Origin: Acinetobacter boissieri
GTDB taxonomy: Bacteria > Pseudomonadota > Gammaproteobacteria > Pseudomonadales > Moraxellaceae
DNA: 56,293 nt
Direction of reading: 5' to 3'
Assembly: GCF_900096955.1 (NCBI RefSeq)
Contig: NZ_FMYL01000013.1
Span: 1 to 56,293, forward strand
A program made the translations under genes and the position numbers. Below, one piece after another: positions 26,917 to 36,199 of this stretch. The number at the start of each line of letters is the position of its first letter. The first letter of the stretch is position 1. The notes beneath the pieces were generated by a model. It was given only the letters and a program-made list of their open reading frames with translations, made no database searches and was not told where the DNA came from.

Positions 26917-29211
26917 TTAATTACCTTGAATTAAACGTCTAGCACTAATAATGCCAGGTTGTTGCTCTAAACGTGCCAACAGCCGTGATAACTGTGCTAA
27001 GCCTTTCACCTCTATCATTAATTTCATATTTGCAATACCATCGCTCTCTGAAATGGTATTCACTTGCCGAATATTAATATTGTCAGAGAAAATGACTTGG
27101 GTCAGATCTTTTAACAAACCACGGCGGTCATAGGCCTCTACTACAATTTGTATACTTTGACCACGTGTGGGCTGTAATTCCCAATCTGCATCTACTGCAC
27201 GTTCAGGTTCGTTGGTAATCATACGAATGTAATCCTGACAACCTTTTTTATGAATACTTACACCACGGTTCAATGTGATATAACCGCCAATCAGTTCACC
27301 ATGGACAGGCTGACAACACTGTGCAATATTCAGCTCTACATTATCTAAACCATCAATTAAAATACCATGTGCAGATAGTGTATGGCTTGCCCTTGGGTTT
27401 AATGTGGGTTTGAGAATAAGCTCAGGTTCATCCTGATCTATATTCATATGGCGATTTACTTGGTTCATGAGTGCATGTAAACCAATGTCACCGTTGACCA
27501 AAGCCACTAAAATATCGTCACCTGTTTTCACATTAAAGTGATTGCAGTATTCATTCAGGTCAATACTTTTGGGATGTATTGCCAAACGTTGTAATTCTTT
27601 TGTGAGTAAATCACGTCCAACTTCAAGATTTTTACTACGGTCTTGTTGTCGAAACCAATGACGCAACTTATCTCTAGCACGTGCTGTTTTAATATATCCA
27701 AGCGAACTGACCAACCAATCACGGTTTGGCTCTCGGTCTTTTTTGGTAAAAATTTCGACCTGTTCACCTGTTTTTAAACTATAGGTCAGTGGCACATAAC
27801 GTTGATTGACGCGCGCTGCATAGCAGTGATTACCCACTTCGGTATGCACATGATAAGCAAAGTCTAAAACAGTTGAGCCTCGTGGCAGTTCTTTAATATC
27901 ACCATCTCGGCTGAAGACATAAATTTTTTCAAAGTCTTCAAAATCTTGTATATTTTCGTAGTCTTCTTCATCTTTAGCATGGGCACTGGCTTCATTACGC
28001 TCTTGGTAGTTTTCCAATACTGCACGTAATGAATGTAACCGATGATTAAATGAAAAATCTGTCGATTTTTCGCCTTCTTTATAATTAAAATGCGAACATA
28101 CGCCCAATTCAGCTTCATTATGCATTTCGTGGGTACGAATTTGTATTTCTAACGAGCGTTGATCTGCAATGACTGCCGAATGCAATGAACGATATCCATT
28201 GGCTTTTGGGTTGGTAATATAGTCATCAAACTGATGTGGAATATGTCGCCAAATCTGATGCACAATACCTAAAACGTGGTAACACTCAGACACTGAATTG
28301 ACCAATACACGTAATGCTCGAATATCGTAGAGTTGACCAAAACTTAAATCTTTACTTTTCATTTTACGGTAGATTGAGTAAATATGTTTTACTCGACCGC
28401 TAATATCCGCTTCAATATTTATTTTTTTTAGCTCGCTTTTTAAGCGGTTCACCACATCATCAATATACTGCTCTCGCTCTAGGCGTTTTTCATTGAGTAG
28501 CTTTGCAATTTCCTTATAACGATCCGGTGCAAGATAACGAAATGCAAGATCTTCTAGCTCCCACTTTAGTTGTGCAATACCCAAACGATGTGCCAATGGC
28601 GAATAAATCGTTAAAATTTCTCGGGCAACTCGCTCTTGGCGATCTTTAGGTGATTTTGCCAGATCTCTAAGCTCAAAAGTTCGTTCTGCAAGCTTAATTA
28701 AAACCACACGCACATCTTCAGTCACAGAAATCAGCATCTTATAAATGCCTGTGAGATGCTCACGCATATTATTATTAAAATGATCTTCTAAACGTTTATT
28801 TTGTTCAATCAGTTCTGACAACCGACCCATAGCGAGCGTGCCACGCACAAGGTCTAATACTTCTTTACCGTAGTTTAGCTCAACTTCTTCTAATGAGGTT
28901 CTTCCTTCCCTGACACTACGGTACAATACTGCAGCGCATAATGTTGCTTCATCTGCATATAAGTGCGCCAAAATATCTGCAACGCCAATACCTGTTACAA
29001 AAGTATTGTTTCGACTAGGAACAATTGCTTGCTGTTCTTTTTCTAGTGTATGTTTCGCAACATCTTCAAGCTGTTTCAATTCACTGCCGGTTTGAAGACG
29101 TACTCGATCTAACCACTCAGCAAGATCTTGTTGTTGTAAAGCATAACTTACAACACTTTCTTCTGTGAGTTGCGTCAGTCGTTCAGGTAATTGTTCACGT
29201 ACCGTGACCAT
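26917..29211 (-). CDS. relA: GTP pyrophosphokinase RelA, (p)ppGpp synthetase I
   Basis: The 764-residue protein makes (p)ppGpp on stalled ribosomes. The N-terminal pseudo-hydrolase region (about 50-200) lacks the HD pair: the segment is GVADILAHLYADEATLCAAV and VREGRTSLEEV, so it should be synthetase-only as expected of RelA rather than SpoT. The synthetase domain (about 250-380) has RYKEIAKLL, YDIRALRVLV and EIQIRTHEMHNEAELGVCSH. TGS (about 425-485), a Cys-containing zinc-finger-like region with QCCQPVHGELIGGY, and a C-terminal ACT domain (about 690-760) follow. GGAG upstream of the ATG supports the start. It lies 21 bases after rlmD. Confidence 0.96.
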   Translation of the reverse strand: MVTVREQLPERLTQLTEESVVSYALQQQDLAEWLDRVRLQTGSELKQLEDVAKHTLEKEQQAIVPSRNNTFVTGIGVADILAHLYADEATLCAAVLYRSVREGRTSLEEVELNYGKEVLDLVRGTLAMGRLSELIEQNKRLEDHFNNNMREHLTGIYKMLISVTEDVRVVLIKLAERTFELRDLAKSPKDRQERVAREILTIYSPLAHRLGIAQLKWELEDLAFRYLAPDRYKEIAKLLNEKRLEREQYIDDVVNRLKSELKKINIEADISGRVKHIYSIYRKMKSKDLSFGQLYDIRALRVLVNSVSECYHVLGIVHQIWRHIPHQFDDYITNPKANGYRSLHSAVIADQRSLEIQIRTHEMHNEAELGVCSHFNYKEGEKSTDFSFNHRLHSLRAVLENYQERNEASAHAKDEEDYENIQDFEDFEKIYVFSRDGDIKELPRGSTVLDFAYHVHTEVGNHCYAARVNQRYVPLTYSLKTGEQVEIFTKKDREPNRDWLVSSLGYIKTARARDKLRHWFRQQDRSKNLEVGRDLLTKELQRLAIHPKSIDLNEYCNHFNVKTGDDILVALVNGDIGLHALMNQVNRHMNIDQDEPELILKPTLNPRASHTLSAHGILIDGLDNVELNIAQCCQPVHGELIGGYITLNRGVSIHKKGCQDYIRMITNEPERAVDADWELQPTRGQSIQIVVEAYDRRGLLKDLTQVIFSDNINIRQVNTISESDGIANMKLMIEVKGLAQLSRLLARLEQQPGIISARRLIQGN

Positions 29212-29232
29212 ACCTATCTCCTATTAATTGCG

Positions 29233-30639
29233 TCATTCACTTTCGTTATTACATTGCTGTATTTTTTCAAATAAGGTAATCGACTCAACATGGCTCGTAT
29301 GCGTAAACATATCCATCACCCCTGCCTGTTTAAGTCTATACCCTTTTTGCACGAGTATGCCTGCATCTCGTGCTAATGTTGCAGGGTCACATGAGACATA
29401 AACAATTCGTTTGGCATCAAAGTTGGCAATATATTGCATCACTTGTTCTGCACCAGAGCGTGGTGGGTCTATCAACAATGCATCAAAGCCTTGTTTCGCC
29501 CACGGCTGTTTTGAAAAATCTTGGGTCAGATCTTGTGCATAAAATTCAATATTTTTGAGCTGATTACGTATTGCATTTTCTCGTCCTCGCTCAACCATTG
29601 CCTCACTGCCCTCAACCGCAACCACATGCCCTTGCTCGCCTACACATTGTGCAATCGGCAATGAAAAATTACCTAAACCACAAAATAAGTCGAGTACTCG
29701 TTCTCCAACACGAAGATCAAGCAACTTACATGCCAAGTTAATCATTTGTTGGTTAACGCCATCATTAACCTGTGTAAAGTCTGTTGGTGCAAAGCCCAGT
29801 TGTAAACCAAAATTAGCCAACTGATAACTCAACCGCATCGGTGCATCTGTATCAATACGATGCACACTCCCTGCATCTTTAGGCTGTAAGTACAATTGCC
29901 AACGTTTTTGCTGTGCAAATTGTTGTAGCTTTTTCAGATCAGATGGCGGCAAAGGTGCAGTATGCCGAATCAATAAGGCAATCTCATGACTCCCCATAGA
30001 CAACTCAATATGACCGATGTCTTTTCGAGCAGTTAAAATATTTAATAATTGATATACCTCGGGCAAGGCCTGATCTAACTCAACATCTAAAATTGGACAA
30101 TGTTGTATAGGTACTAAACGATTGGTCTGTCTCGCACGAAAGCCCATTACCAATTTTTTTGATGAGTCAACATAACGCACGCCGATACGGGCACGGCGAC
30201 GATAATCTTGACGCGTTGAGCGAATCGCAGGTAACCATACTTCAGGTGATAGACCTGAAAAATGCTGTAAGTGCGATGCTAACGTATTTTGTTTTACTCG
30301 AATTTGTTCATCGGCTTGCATATGTTGCAAGCTACAGCCACCACACACAGTAAAATGTTCACAGATCGGAGCTGTTCTATATATAGACGGTGCTGAAAGT
30401 AATGTAACCGTTTCTGCCTCTTCAAAACGCTTACTTTGGCGAATAATAGTTGCCGCCACACGTTCATCAGGCAAAGCAAACTGAATAAAGACTTTCTTAC
30501 CATGTTTATCGACCGGATGATCTGCACTCTCATGATAATGGCTGATTCCACGCCCCTCGTGTGACAAGGCTTCAACTACAAAAGTATGCGTCGCTGTTGT
30601 GGTTTTGGCTTGGCGAGAATATTTCAAAATAGTACTCAA
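29233..30639 (-). CDS. rlmD: 23S rRNA (uracil-1939 C5) methyltransferase
   Basis: The 468-residue enzyme has an N-terminal TRAM domain ([14 protein letters not shown]), and an iron-sulfur cluster motif with [15 protein letters not shown] (about 93-107). The SAM-binding block [16 protein letters not shown] is followed by the catalytic region [14 protein letters not shown] carrying the nucleophilic cysteine. [11 protein letters not shown] is also present. It methylates U1939 of 23S rRNA. The rlmD-relA-mazG order is the same as in E. coli. It starts 3 bases after the exonuclease-like gene. Confidence 0.95.
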   Translation of the reverse strand: MSTILKYSRQAKTTTATHTFVVEALSHEGRGISHYHESADHPVDKHGKKVFIQFALPDERVAATIIRQSKRFEEAETVTLLSAPSIYRTAPICEHFTVCGGCSLQHMQADEQIRVKQNTLASHLQHFSGLSPEVWLPAIRSTRQDYRRRARIGVRYVDSSKKLVMGFRARQTNRLVPIQHCPILDVELDQALPEVYQLLNILTARKDIGHIELSMGSHEIALLIRHTAPLPPSDLKKLQQFAQQKRWQLYLQPKDAGSVHRIDTDAPMRLSYQLANFGLQLGFAPTDFTQVNDGVNQQMINLACKLLDLRVGERVLDLFCGLGNFSLPIAQCVGEQGHVVAVEGSEAMVERGRENAIRNQLKNIEFYAQDLTQDFSKQPWAKQGFDALLIDPPRSGAEQVMQYIANFDAKRIVYVSCDPATLARDAGILVQKGYRLKQAGVMDMFTHTSHVESITLFEKIQQCNNESE

Positions 30640-30642
30640 AAA

Positions 30643-31416
30643 TTAATCATGAAAAAATGTACGACTGAGTGCCGTATGTTCAGCAACAACCTGCCAATGC
30701 ATTAAAAAGTCATGCTGTTGCATGTGTGCTTTTAAACACACAATCACTTGTTGGATTGCTTCTTCATGCTGTGGCTGTGTTAACTGCCCTTTTAAAAGCA
30801 CCCAACGTAAATAAATCAACCACGTTTGAATCACTGCTTGTTCAGCATTAACTTCTACAGGTGTGGTCATTTTATCACGAAATGGCAAGCCTAAAAATGC
30901 GGCAATATCATCTAATTTTTGAAAGTTTTGCCGATTAAACATCGACATACTATCCATTAAATCAATATGTTGCTGATGATATCTATTTTGATAGTTATTA
31001 AAACGGCGTTGCTGATCAATTTCACCTTGATCAAATAAGCGAGGCGCAGACAACCCATAATACATGGCTCTAAGCAAAATCACAGGTAAGTCAAACTGTG
31101 CCCCATTCCAACTGACCAAAATGGGATGTCTCTTCTCAAAAATAGATAGAAATTTTTCTAATATTTCTAATTCTGTGAGTTCTGTATGAGAAAATGAAAA
31201 CAGTCTCAAACCTTTTTCATCAACCCAAAGCCCTGAAATACAAATAATTTTATGTAAAGGCAATCGATGAAAATCTGAGCCCGTTTCTTGACGACGTAGC
31301 TTATTCAATGCCTGTTCAATATCTTGTTCTGCTAAGTGGCTTAAACCATGCAAATGTGCGCCCGAAGTTAAATCAAGCGTCGTTTCGATATTAAATACTA
31401 AGATGGGTAACCGCAT
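30643..31416 (-). CDS. PolB-type DEDD 3'-5' exonuclease homologue with degenerate active site
   Basis: The 257-residue protein matches the predicted PolB-like 3'-5' exonuclease family (PF10108) over most of its length: LPLHKIICISGLWVDE, LVSWNGAQFDLPVILLRAMYYG, NNYQNRYHQQHIDLMDSMSMF and NFQKLDDIAAFLGLP. Motif I should read FDIET but reads FNIET at about residues 8-12, losing the first metal ligand Asp. Motif III, usually YCEGDVLNTW, reads NAEQAVIQTW with Ala in place of the Asp, and the segment before it is shorter than usual. Motif II Asp in QFDLP remains. Catalysis is therefore doubtful. It lies 6 bases past cysM and 3 before rlmD. The frame is intact, so it is called a CDS rather than a pseudogene. 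Confidence 0.82.
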   Translation of the reverse strand: MRLPILVFNIETTLDLTSGAHLHGLSHLAEQDIEQALNKLRRQETGSDFHRLPLHKIICISGLWVDEKGLRLFSFSHTELTELEILEKFLSIFEKRHPILVSWNGAQFDLPVILLRAMYYGLSAPRLFDQGEIDQQRRFNNYQNRYHQQHIDLMDSMSMFNRQNFQKLDDIAAFLGLPFRDKMTTPVEVNAEQAVIQTWLIYLRWVLLKGQLTQPQHEEAIQQVIVCLKAHMQQHDFLMHWQVVAEHTALSRTFFHD

Positions 31417-31422
31417 GATGCT

Positions 31423-32355
31423 TTACACCTCATCTTGTATAGAAAACAAACCTGTCGATAAATAACGGTCTCCTCGGTCACAAATAATACATACAATTAC
31501 AGCATCAGGGTTTTCTTGGGCAATTTTTAAAGATGCCCATACAGCACCACCGGATGACACACCTGAAAAAATACCTTCATGTTTTGCTAAAGCACGCATG
31601 GTCTTTTCCGCTTCAATTTGAGGAATATCTATAATGCGATCTACACGTTGTGCATCAAAAATTGTGGGTAAATATTCAGTTGGCCAACGGCGAATCCCTG
31701 CAATACTTGCGCCTTCATTGGGTTGCAATCCTACAATTTGAATATTTGGATTTTGTTCTTTTAAATATTTAGACACCCCCATGATGGTGCCAGTTGTTCC
31801 CATCGCACTCACAAAATGAGTAATTTTTCCTTGGGTTTGTTGCCAAATTTCAGGGCCGGTTGTTAAGTAATGTGCATTGACATTGTCTGGGTTACCAAAT
31901 TGATTTAGTACCACACCTTGCCCTTTTTCTTGCATGGCCAGTGCCAAATCTCTTGCACCCTCCATTCCTTGCTCAGGTGTCACTTCAATGAGCTTAGCAC
32001 CATATGCTAACATCGCATCTTTACGCTCACTGCTCATATTATTTGGCATAATGAGCGTCATATGATAACCCCGCATTGCGGCAACCATAGCTAAAGCGAT
32101 TCCTGTGTTGCCACTGGTGGCCTCTATGAGAGTATCGCCTGGTTGAATATCACCTCGTTTTTCAGCCTGTAAAATCATATTATAGGCAGCACGATCTTTG
32201 ACTGAACCTGCAGGGTTATTACCTTCTAGCTTGGCTAAAATGGTGGCCTGAGTTGTTACAGATAAACGTTGCAAACGCACTAAGGGCGTGTGCCCCACAT
32301 AATGGTCTAAAAGAAATTGTTCTTCTGCAAAAAAATTAGGCTGATTTTGGCTCAT
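31423..32355 (-). CDS. cysM: Cysteine synthase B (O-acetylserine sulfhydrylase)
   Basis: The PLP enzyme makes cysteine from O-acetylserine and sulfide or thiosulfate. I chose the ATG at 32355 (310 residues, start MSQNQPNFFAEEQFLLDHYV) rather than an ATG at 32544, because the 63 extra residues are Cys/Phe-rich, unlike the family, and would overlap the divergent gacS start. The PLP lysine is K53 in GNNPAGSVKDR. EATSGNTGIALAMVAA and GTTGTIMGVSKYL are the substrate and phosphate loops. GIFSGVSSGGAVWAS follows near the end. It heads the cysM-exo-rlmD-relA-mazG-comEA set, and cysM next to gacS/barA is a familiar Acinetobacter/Pseudomonas neighbourhood. Confidence 0.94.
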   Translation of the reverse strand: MSQNQPNFFAEEQFLLDHYVGHTPLVRLQRLSVTTQATILAKLEGNNPAGSVKDRAAYNMILQAEKRGDIQPGDTLIEATSGNTGIALAMVAAMRGYHMTLIMPNNMSSERKDAMLAYGAKLIEVTPEQGMEGARDLALAMQEKGQGVVLNQFGNPDNVNAHYLTTGPEIWQQTQGKITHFVSAMGTTGTIMGVSKYLKEQNPNIQIVGLQPNEGASIAGIRRWPTEYLPTIFDAQRVDRIIDIPQIEAEKTMRALAKHEGIFSGVSSGGAVWASLKIAQENPDAVIVCIICDRGDRYLSTGLFSIQDEV

Positions 32356-32500
32356 AGTCGTTACATTTTTCTCGTTACACTTATTGTATGAAAAAAAGCA
32401 CAGCACTGCACTCTTTTCACATTCTTTATTGGTCGTATGCTTCATCACATTAAGCACAAACATGCTAAAATAAAAGAAAGTAAGCCTCTTAAATTGAGTC

Positions 32501-35302
32501 ATGGCAAAATACAAAAAAAATATTTTACAGCAACTTCCACTCAACCATGCATATGGTCAGTTGGTATTACTTATTTTCATACCGATTGCAATTTTAGCGA
32601 TGGTCAGTACCTATTTTGTACTCAAAGAAACTCGGGAGTCTGCTCAAGAGCAACAACGCTATGCAGCAATTACAATTCTAACCCGTTACCAACATACTGC
32701 ACAGTTACTTTTTGAAACAATAGAAAAAAATCCAGCATTCAATAGTCGAGCGCAAAGTATTTTACAGCGCATGCTGAGTGATTCATACGTACAACGTGTT
32801 GCACTCATAGACCAAAACAATCAAATTTTGCTGAGTATTGGCAACAGAAATGACCTATCTTGGCCTGCAATTCAAAGTCAGCATAGCGTTATTGGCCCAA
32901 TATCTAACCATGGTAATAGCGTTTATGCACAAAAACTTAAAACCAACCATCTAGATCAACAACGTTGGTTGGTTATTTCTTTAGACAACCAACCCTTAGA
33001 ATTAGCCCACTATCATATTTTAGTCGCAATTATTATTACTATATTTATTACATTGCTCCTATTAATGATGTGCCTAAATTTTTACTCTCGGCGCTGGGTT
33101 GCACCGCTATATGAGATTCGCATGCAGTTACAGCGAGTACATGCCGACAACTTAGATGAACCCATTACACAACAAAGTAGCAGTGAGCTACAACTGCTTG
33201 AAAAAGATCTCGAACACACTTTTCAACGCTTACACCACAGTTTTTTAGAACTCAGAGATCATACAGAACAAACAGAAGATGATTTACGGCGTACTTTAGA
33301 TACGCTTGAAATGCAAAATATCACCTACAGACAAGCACGTGACCAAGCCGTGTCTGCAAATCAATCGAAATCTGTTTTTCTAGCCAATATCAGTCATGAA
33401 TTACGCACACCACTAAATAGTATAGATGGTTTTATTCATTTGATGCTCAGACAAAGCAACTTGACCAACGACCAAAACTTATACTTACAAACCATTAGAA
33501 AATCTTCAGCACACTTATTGGCTTTAATAAATGATGTACTTGATTTTTCTAAAATTGATGCAGGGAAACTTGAACTAGAAACCGCATCTTTTGATTTAGA
33601 AGAAACCATGTTTGATGTCATGGATATGTTGTCGCCATTGGCCGCTGAAAAAAATATATACATGGCTTTTTACTTTGCACCAGAACTACCACAACGTGTT
33701 ATTGGTGATGCTCTTCGCTTTAAACAAATTTTAACCAACCTAATTTCAAATGCGATTAAATTTACTTCTAGCGGTGAAATCATTGTAAATAGTAAATTAC
33801 AAACCACCAATAGCAAACAGTGTCATGTCTATTTTAGCGTACAAGACAGTGGTATTGGTGTGAGCGAAGATGATCAAAAAAAGCTATTCGACTCATTTTC
33901 ACAAGTCGATACATCTATTACACGTCAATTTGGGGGCACAGGACTTGGGCTTGCTATTTCCAAGCAACTTGTACAAATGATGCATGGTGAAATTGGCTTT
34001 GAAGATAACCATATGAAAGCCACTTCAGACAAAGGATCCACATTTTGGTTTACGGCACTCTTTGAAATAGAGCAAGCAAAACAACATACTGAACAGCTAT
34101 CGAATATTCATGTTATTTCGTTTATTTCTCATACCAAAACCGCTTCTATACTCAACCAATACTTAAGTAACGATCATATAAATCATCAAGCCAGTAGCTC
34201 AATCTTAGATCTATTCAGTCGCTTAAGCCAGCTTCAAACTCATAAAAATACATGGGTTATTGTAGACCATGGTGGAGATACGCATACACTACTCAAAGAA
34301 ATTCGTTCTCGTTACCAAGGACATCTGGCCATTTATGGTTATCAAATGTCACTAGAACCGAGTGTACTGGCTTATTATGAAGCGACACCTTTATATCAGC
34401 CACTCAGTAGACATGCCCTATTACAAACACTTAAAAATCAAAAAGCCAACACACCAAAACAACAAACTTTTGATGGACAAGGTTTACATATCTTGGCGGT
34501 AGATGACCATTTACCAAATTTAATTGTACTAGAAGCTTTGCTTGGTGAACTCCAAGTCAAAACCACCAAGGCACTCAGCGGACAAGATGCACTCAATCTG
34601 ATTAAACAACATTGGCAACAAAATACACCATTTGATTTAGTTTTTATGGATATTCAAATGCCTGTCATGTCTGGTATTGATACGACACGTGCGATTCGGT
34701 CACTCGAATCAACGCTTGAAAATACAAACACCACATTGCCAATTATTGCGCTCACTGCACATGCTCTTTCTGATGAGAAAGAAAAGTTATTGACCGTAGG
34801 TATGAATGATTATGTAACAAAACCTATTCAAATTGAGCAACTTATACATATTCTAACGACTTGGACAAATAGTCAACGCTTTGAGCAAAGAACGCCTCAA
34901 AAGCACTTACAACATGATCAGAATATAGATATTACCATTTTGGACTGGGCACAAAGCGTACGACTCGCTGCAAATAAAGAAGAATTGGCAATAGATCTTC
35001 TGAAAATGCTGATTGATAGTTTTGATACCGAAATTGAAGAAATGTGTTTACTCATTGAGTTGGAAGACTTTCCACAACTTGAACATGTTTTACACCGTTT
35101 ATATGGCGCAACACGCTATGTAGGTACTACACGTTTACAGCAAGTTACTGGGGATTTTGAACAATTTATTTCAACTTTACGTAAACAACAGCGTAAAGCA
35201 GATGAAAATTTTATACAAGAAACCTTACAACGGTTTAATGAACTCAAAGGCGTGATTGAACAGACCACTATAGCGGCTCAACATAAAATACACCAAATAT
35301 AA
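32501..35302 (+). CDS. gacS: Hybrid sensor histidine kinase GacS/BarA
   Basis: The 933-residue tripartite kinase has two transmembrane helices (about 19-41 and 171-195) around a periplasmic loop, and a HAMP segment. HisKA carries His299 in ANISHELRTPLNSIDGF. The HATPase shows NLISNAIKFT, DSGIGVSED and GGTGLGLAIS. A degenerate receiver-like segment follows (about 530-640). The true receiver has phospho-acceptor Asp717 in FMDIQMPVMSG. The C-terminal Hpt domain has the likely acceptor His865 in LHRLYGATRYVG. It would act with a GacA/UvrY regulator, not in this window, to control Csr/Rsm small RNAs. The ATG has a weak ribosome site. It is divergent from cysM by 145 bases. Confidence 0.94.
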   Translation: MAKYKKNILQQLPLNHAYGQLVLLIFIPIAILAMVSTYFVLKETRESAQEQQRYAAITILTRYQHTAQLLFETIEKNPAFNSRAQSILQRMLSDSYVQRVALIDQNNQILLSIGNRNDLSWPAIQSQHSVIGPISNHGNSVYAQKLKTNHLDQQRWLVISLDNQPLELAHYHILVAIIITIFITLLLLMMCLNFYSRRWVAPLYEIRMQLQRVHADNLDEPITQQSSSELQLLEKDLEHTFQRLHHSFLELRDHTEQTEDDLRRTLDTLEMQNITYRQARDQAVSANQSKSVFLANISHELRTPLNSIDGFIHLMLRQSNLTNDQNLYLQTIRKSSAHLLALINDVLDFSKIDAGKLELETASFDLEETMFDVMDMLSPLAAEKNIYMAFYFAPELPQRVIGDALRFKQILTNLISNAIKFTSSGEIIVNSKLQTTNSKQCHVYFSVQDSGIGVSEDDQKKLFDSFSQVDTSITRQFGGTGLGLAISKQLVQMMHGEIGFEDNHMKATSDKGSTFWFTALFEIEQAKQHTEQLSNIHVISFISHTKTASILNQYLSNDHINHQASSSILDLFSRLSQLQTHKNTWVIVDHGGDTHTLLKEIRSRYQGHLAIYGYQMSLEPSVLAYYEATPLYQPLSRHALLQTLKNQKANTPKQQTFDGQGLHILAVDDHLPNLIVLEALLGELQVKTTKALSGQDALNLIKQHWQQNTPFDLVFMDIQMPVMSGIDTTRAIRSLESTLENTNTTLPIIALTAHALSDEKEKLLTVGMNDYVTKPIQIEQLIHILTTWTNSQRFEQRTPQKHLQHDQNIDITILDWAQSVRLAANKEELAIDLLKMLIDSFDTEIEEMCLLIELEDFPQLEHVLHRLYGATRYVGTTRLQQVTGDFEQFISTLRKQQRKADENFIQETLQRFNELKGVIEQTTIAAQHKIHQI

Positions 35303-35345
35303 TTCAAATGAATCAATAAAAGATATTATATTTAAAAATAAAAAT

Positions 35346-35361
35346 TGTGACTATTGTCACA
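35346..35361. promoter_or_regulatory. Perfect CRP/Vfr-type binding palindrome
   Basis: TGTGA-CTATTG-TCACA is an exact match to the CRP half-site rule TGTGA-N6-TCACA, and the inner bases also pair (TGTGAC-TATT-GTCACA). It lies in the gap between gacS and rsfS, 62 bases before the small secreted-peptide ORF. Two -10-like boxes follow (TATGAT at 35377 and TATAGT at 35406). CRP/Vfr binding is inferred from the consensus. Confidence 0.6.
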
Positions 35362-35422
35362 CTATAGAAGTTATCGTATGATAATGATATGCAGGAAAAA
35401 TCTACTATAGTGTCAGTATATT

Positions 35423-35551
35423 ATGAAAAAAATGCTTACGGTCTTGGTATTACTACTCGCAACACCCTTTAGTTTAAATACATCTCACCATTCGAGTATG
35501 TTACCGTTAGATAAATACATCACTGTGGCAACAACACACACTGAAAAATGA
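35423..35551 (+). CDS. Possible small secreted peptide, 42 residues
   Basis: An ATG at 35423 opens 42 codons: MKKMLTVLVLLLATPFSLNT then a short Ser/His/Thr-rich tail ending in EK. The first 20 residues look like a signal peptide: two lysines, then nine hydrophobic residues. The mature part would be only about 22 residues. There is no strong ribosome site, but a perfect CRP-type palindrome and -10-like boxes lie upstream. I know no family. It may be a real small protein, a leader peptide for rsfS, or chance; the signal-peptide form argues for the first. Confidence 0.4.
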   Translation: MKKMLTVLVLLLATPFSLNTSHHSSMLPLDKYITVATTHTEK

Positions 35552-35699
35552 ATATAAAATAATTTTCAATTAAGCTTTTCTATCTAGCGATAGATCATTA
35601 AAGATAATTTATCTGTGTTTTATCTGTACAATAATTGAATTTTTCAACTAAAAAAGCTATATTACTCGGTCAACCATATATTTGGAAAAATGAAGTTTT

Positions 35700-36101
35700 A
35701 TGAATTTAGAACCATCGCCCAGCGCTTCTAATTCTCACGACAATTTAGGTCAAGTGCAATCTCAAGACGTACAAGACTGTTTAAAAGTTATACATGAAGC
35801 ACTTACAGATGTAAAAGCAAAAGATATTCTTGAGCTCGACATCAGCAGTATCAGCAATGTTGCAGATGCAATCGTGATTGCGAGCGGTACATCAACACGC
35901 CATGTCAAAGCATTGGCAGACAATGTTGCTGACGAAGCTCGTAAAGCAGGCTTTCGCCCAATAGGTATTGAAGGTGAACGTGATGCAGAATGGGTACTTG
36001 TCGATTTAGGCCATATCGTTGTACACGTCATGCTCCCAACCGCAAGACAGTTTTATGACTTAGAAAGCTTGTGGCGTGCAACAGAGCGAACGACTCGCTA
36101 A
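35700..36101 (+). CDS. rsfS: Ribosomal silencing factor RsfS
   Basis: The 133-residue protein has an extra, Ser/Asn-rich N-terminus of about 20 residues, then the RsfS/DUF143 core. Blocks seen are DVKAKDILELDIS, DAIVIASGTSTRHVKALADNV, and EGERDAEWVLVDLGHIVVHVMLP. It binds uL14 on the 50S subunit and blocks subunit joining in stationary phase or starvation. Genes usually near rsfS (holA, nadD, rlmH) are not adjacent here on the left. A bidirectional terminator follows. Confidence 0.95.
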   Translation: MNLEPSPSASNSHDNLGQVQSQDVQDCLKVIHEALTDVKAKDILELDISSISNVADAIVIASGTSTRHVKALADNVADEARKAGFRPIGIEGERDAEWVLVDLGHIVVHVMLPTARQFYDLESLWRATERTTR

Positions 36102-36120
36102 GAAATAGATACCGTAATAA

Positions 36121-36147
36121 AAAAAGCCACATAAATTGTGGCTTTTT
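36121..36147. terminator. Bidirectional terminator between rsfS and pntB
   Basis: AAAAAGCCACA (36121-36131) pairs perfectly with TGTGGCTTTTT (36137-36147) around TAAAT. T runs lie on both strands, so it ends rsfS and the pnt operon. Confidence 0.92.
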
Positions 36148-36199
36148 TTATTACTTAAATCAATATAAGGCTTTATTGAGACATAAAGCCTTAACCATA

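Noticed and set aside
26917..29211. RelA lacks the HD hydrolase residues
   Set aside because: Loss of hydrolase function is normal for RelA in gammaproteobacteria and does not mark decay.
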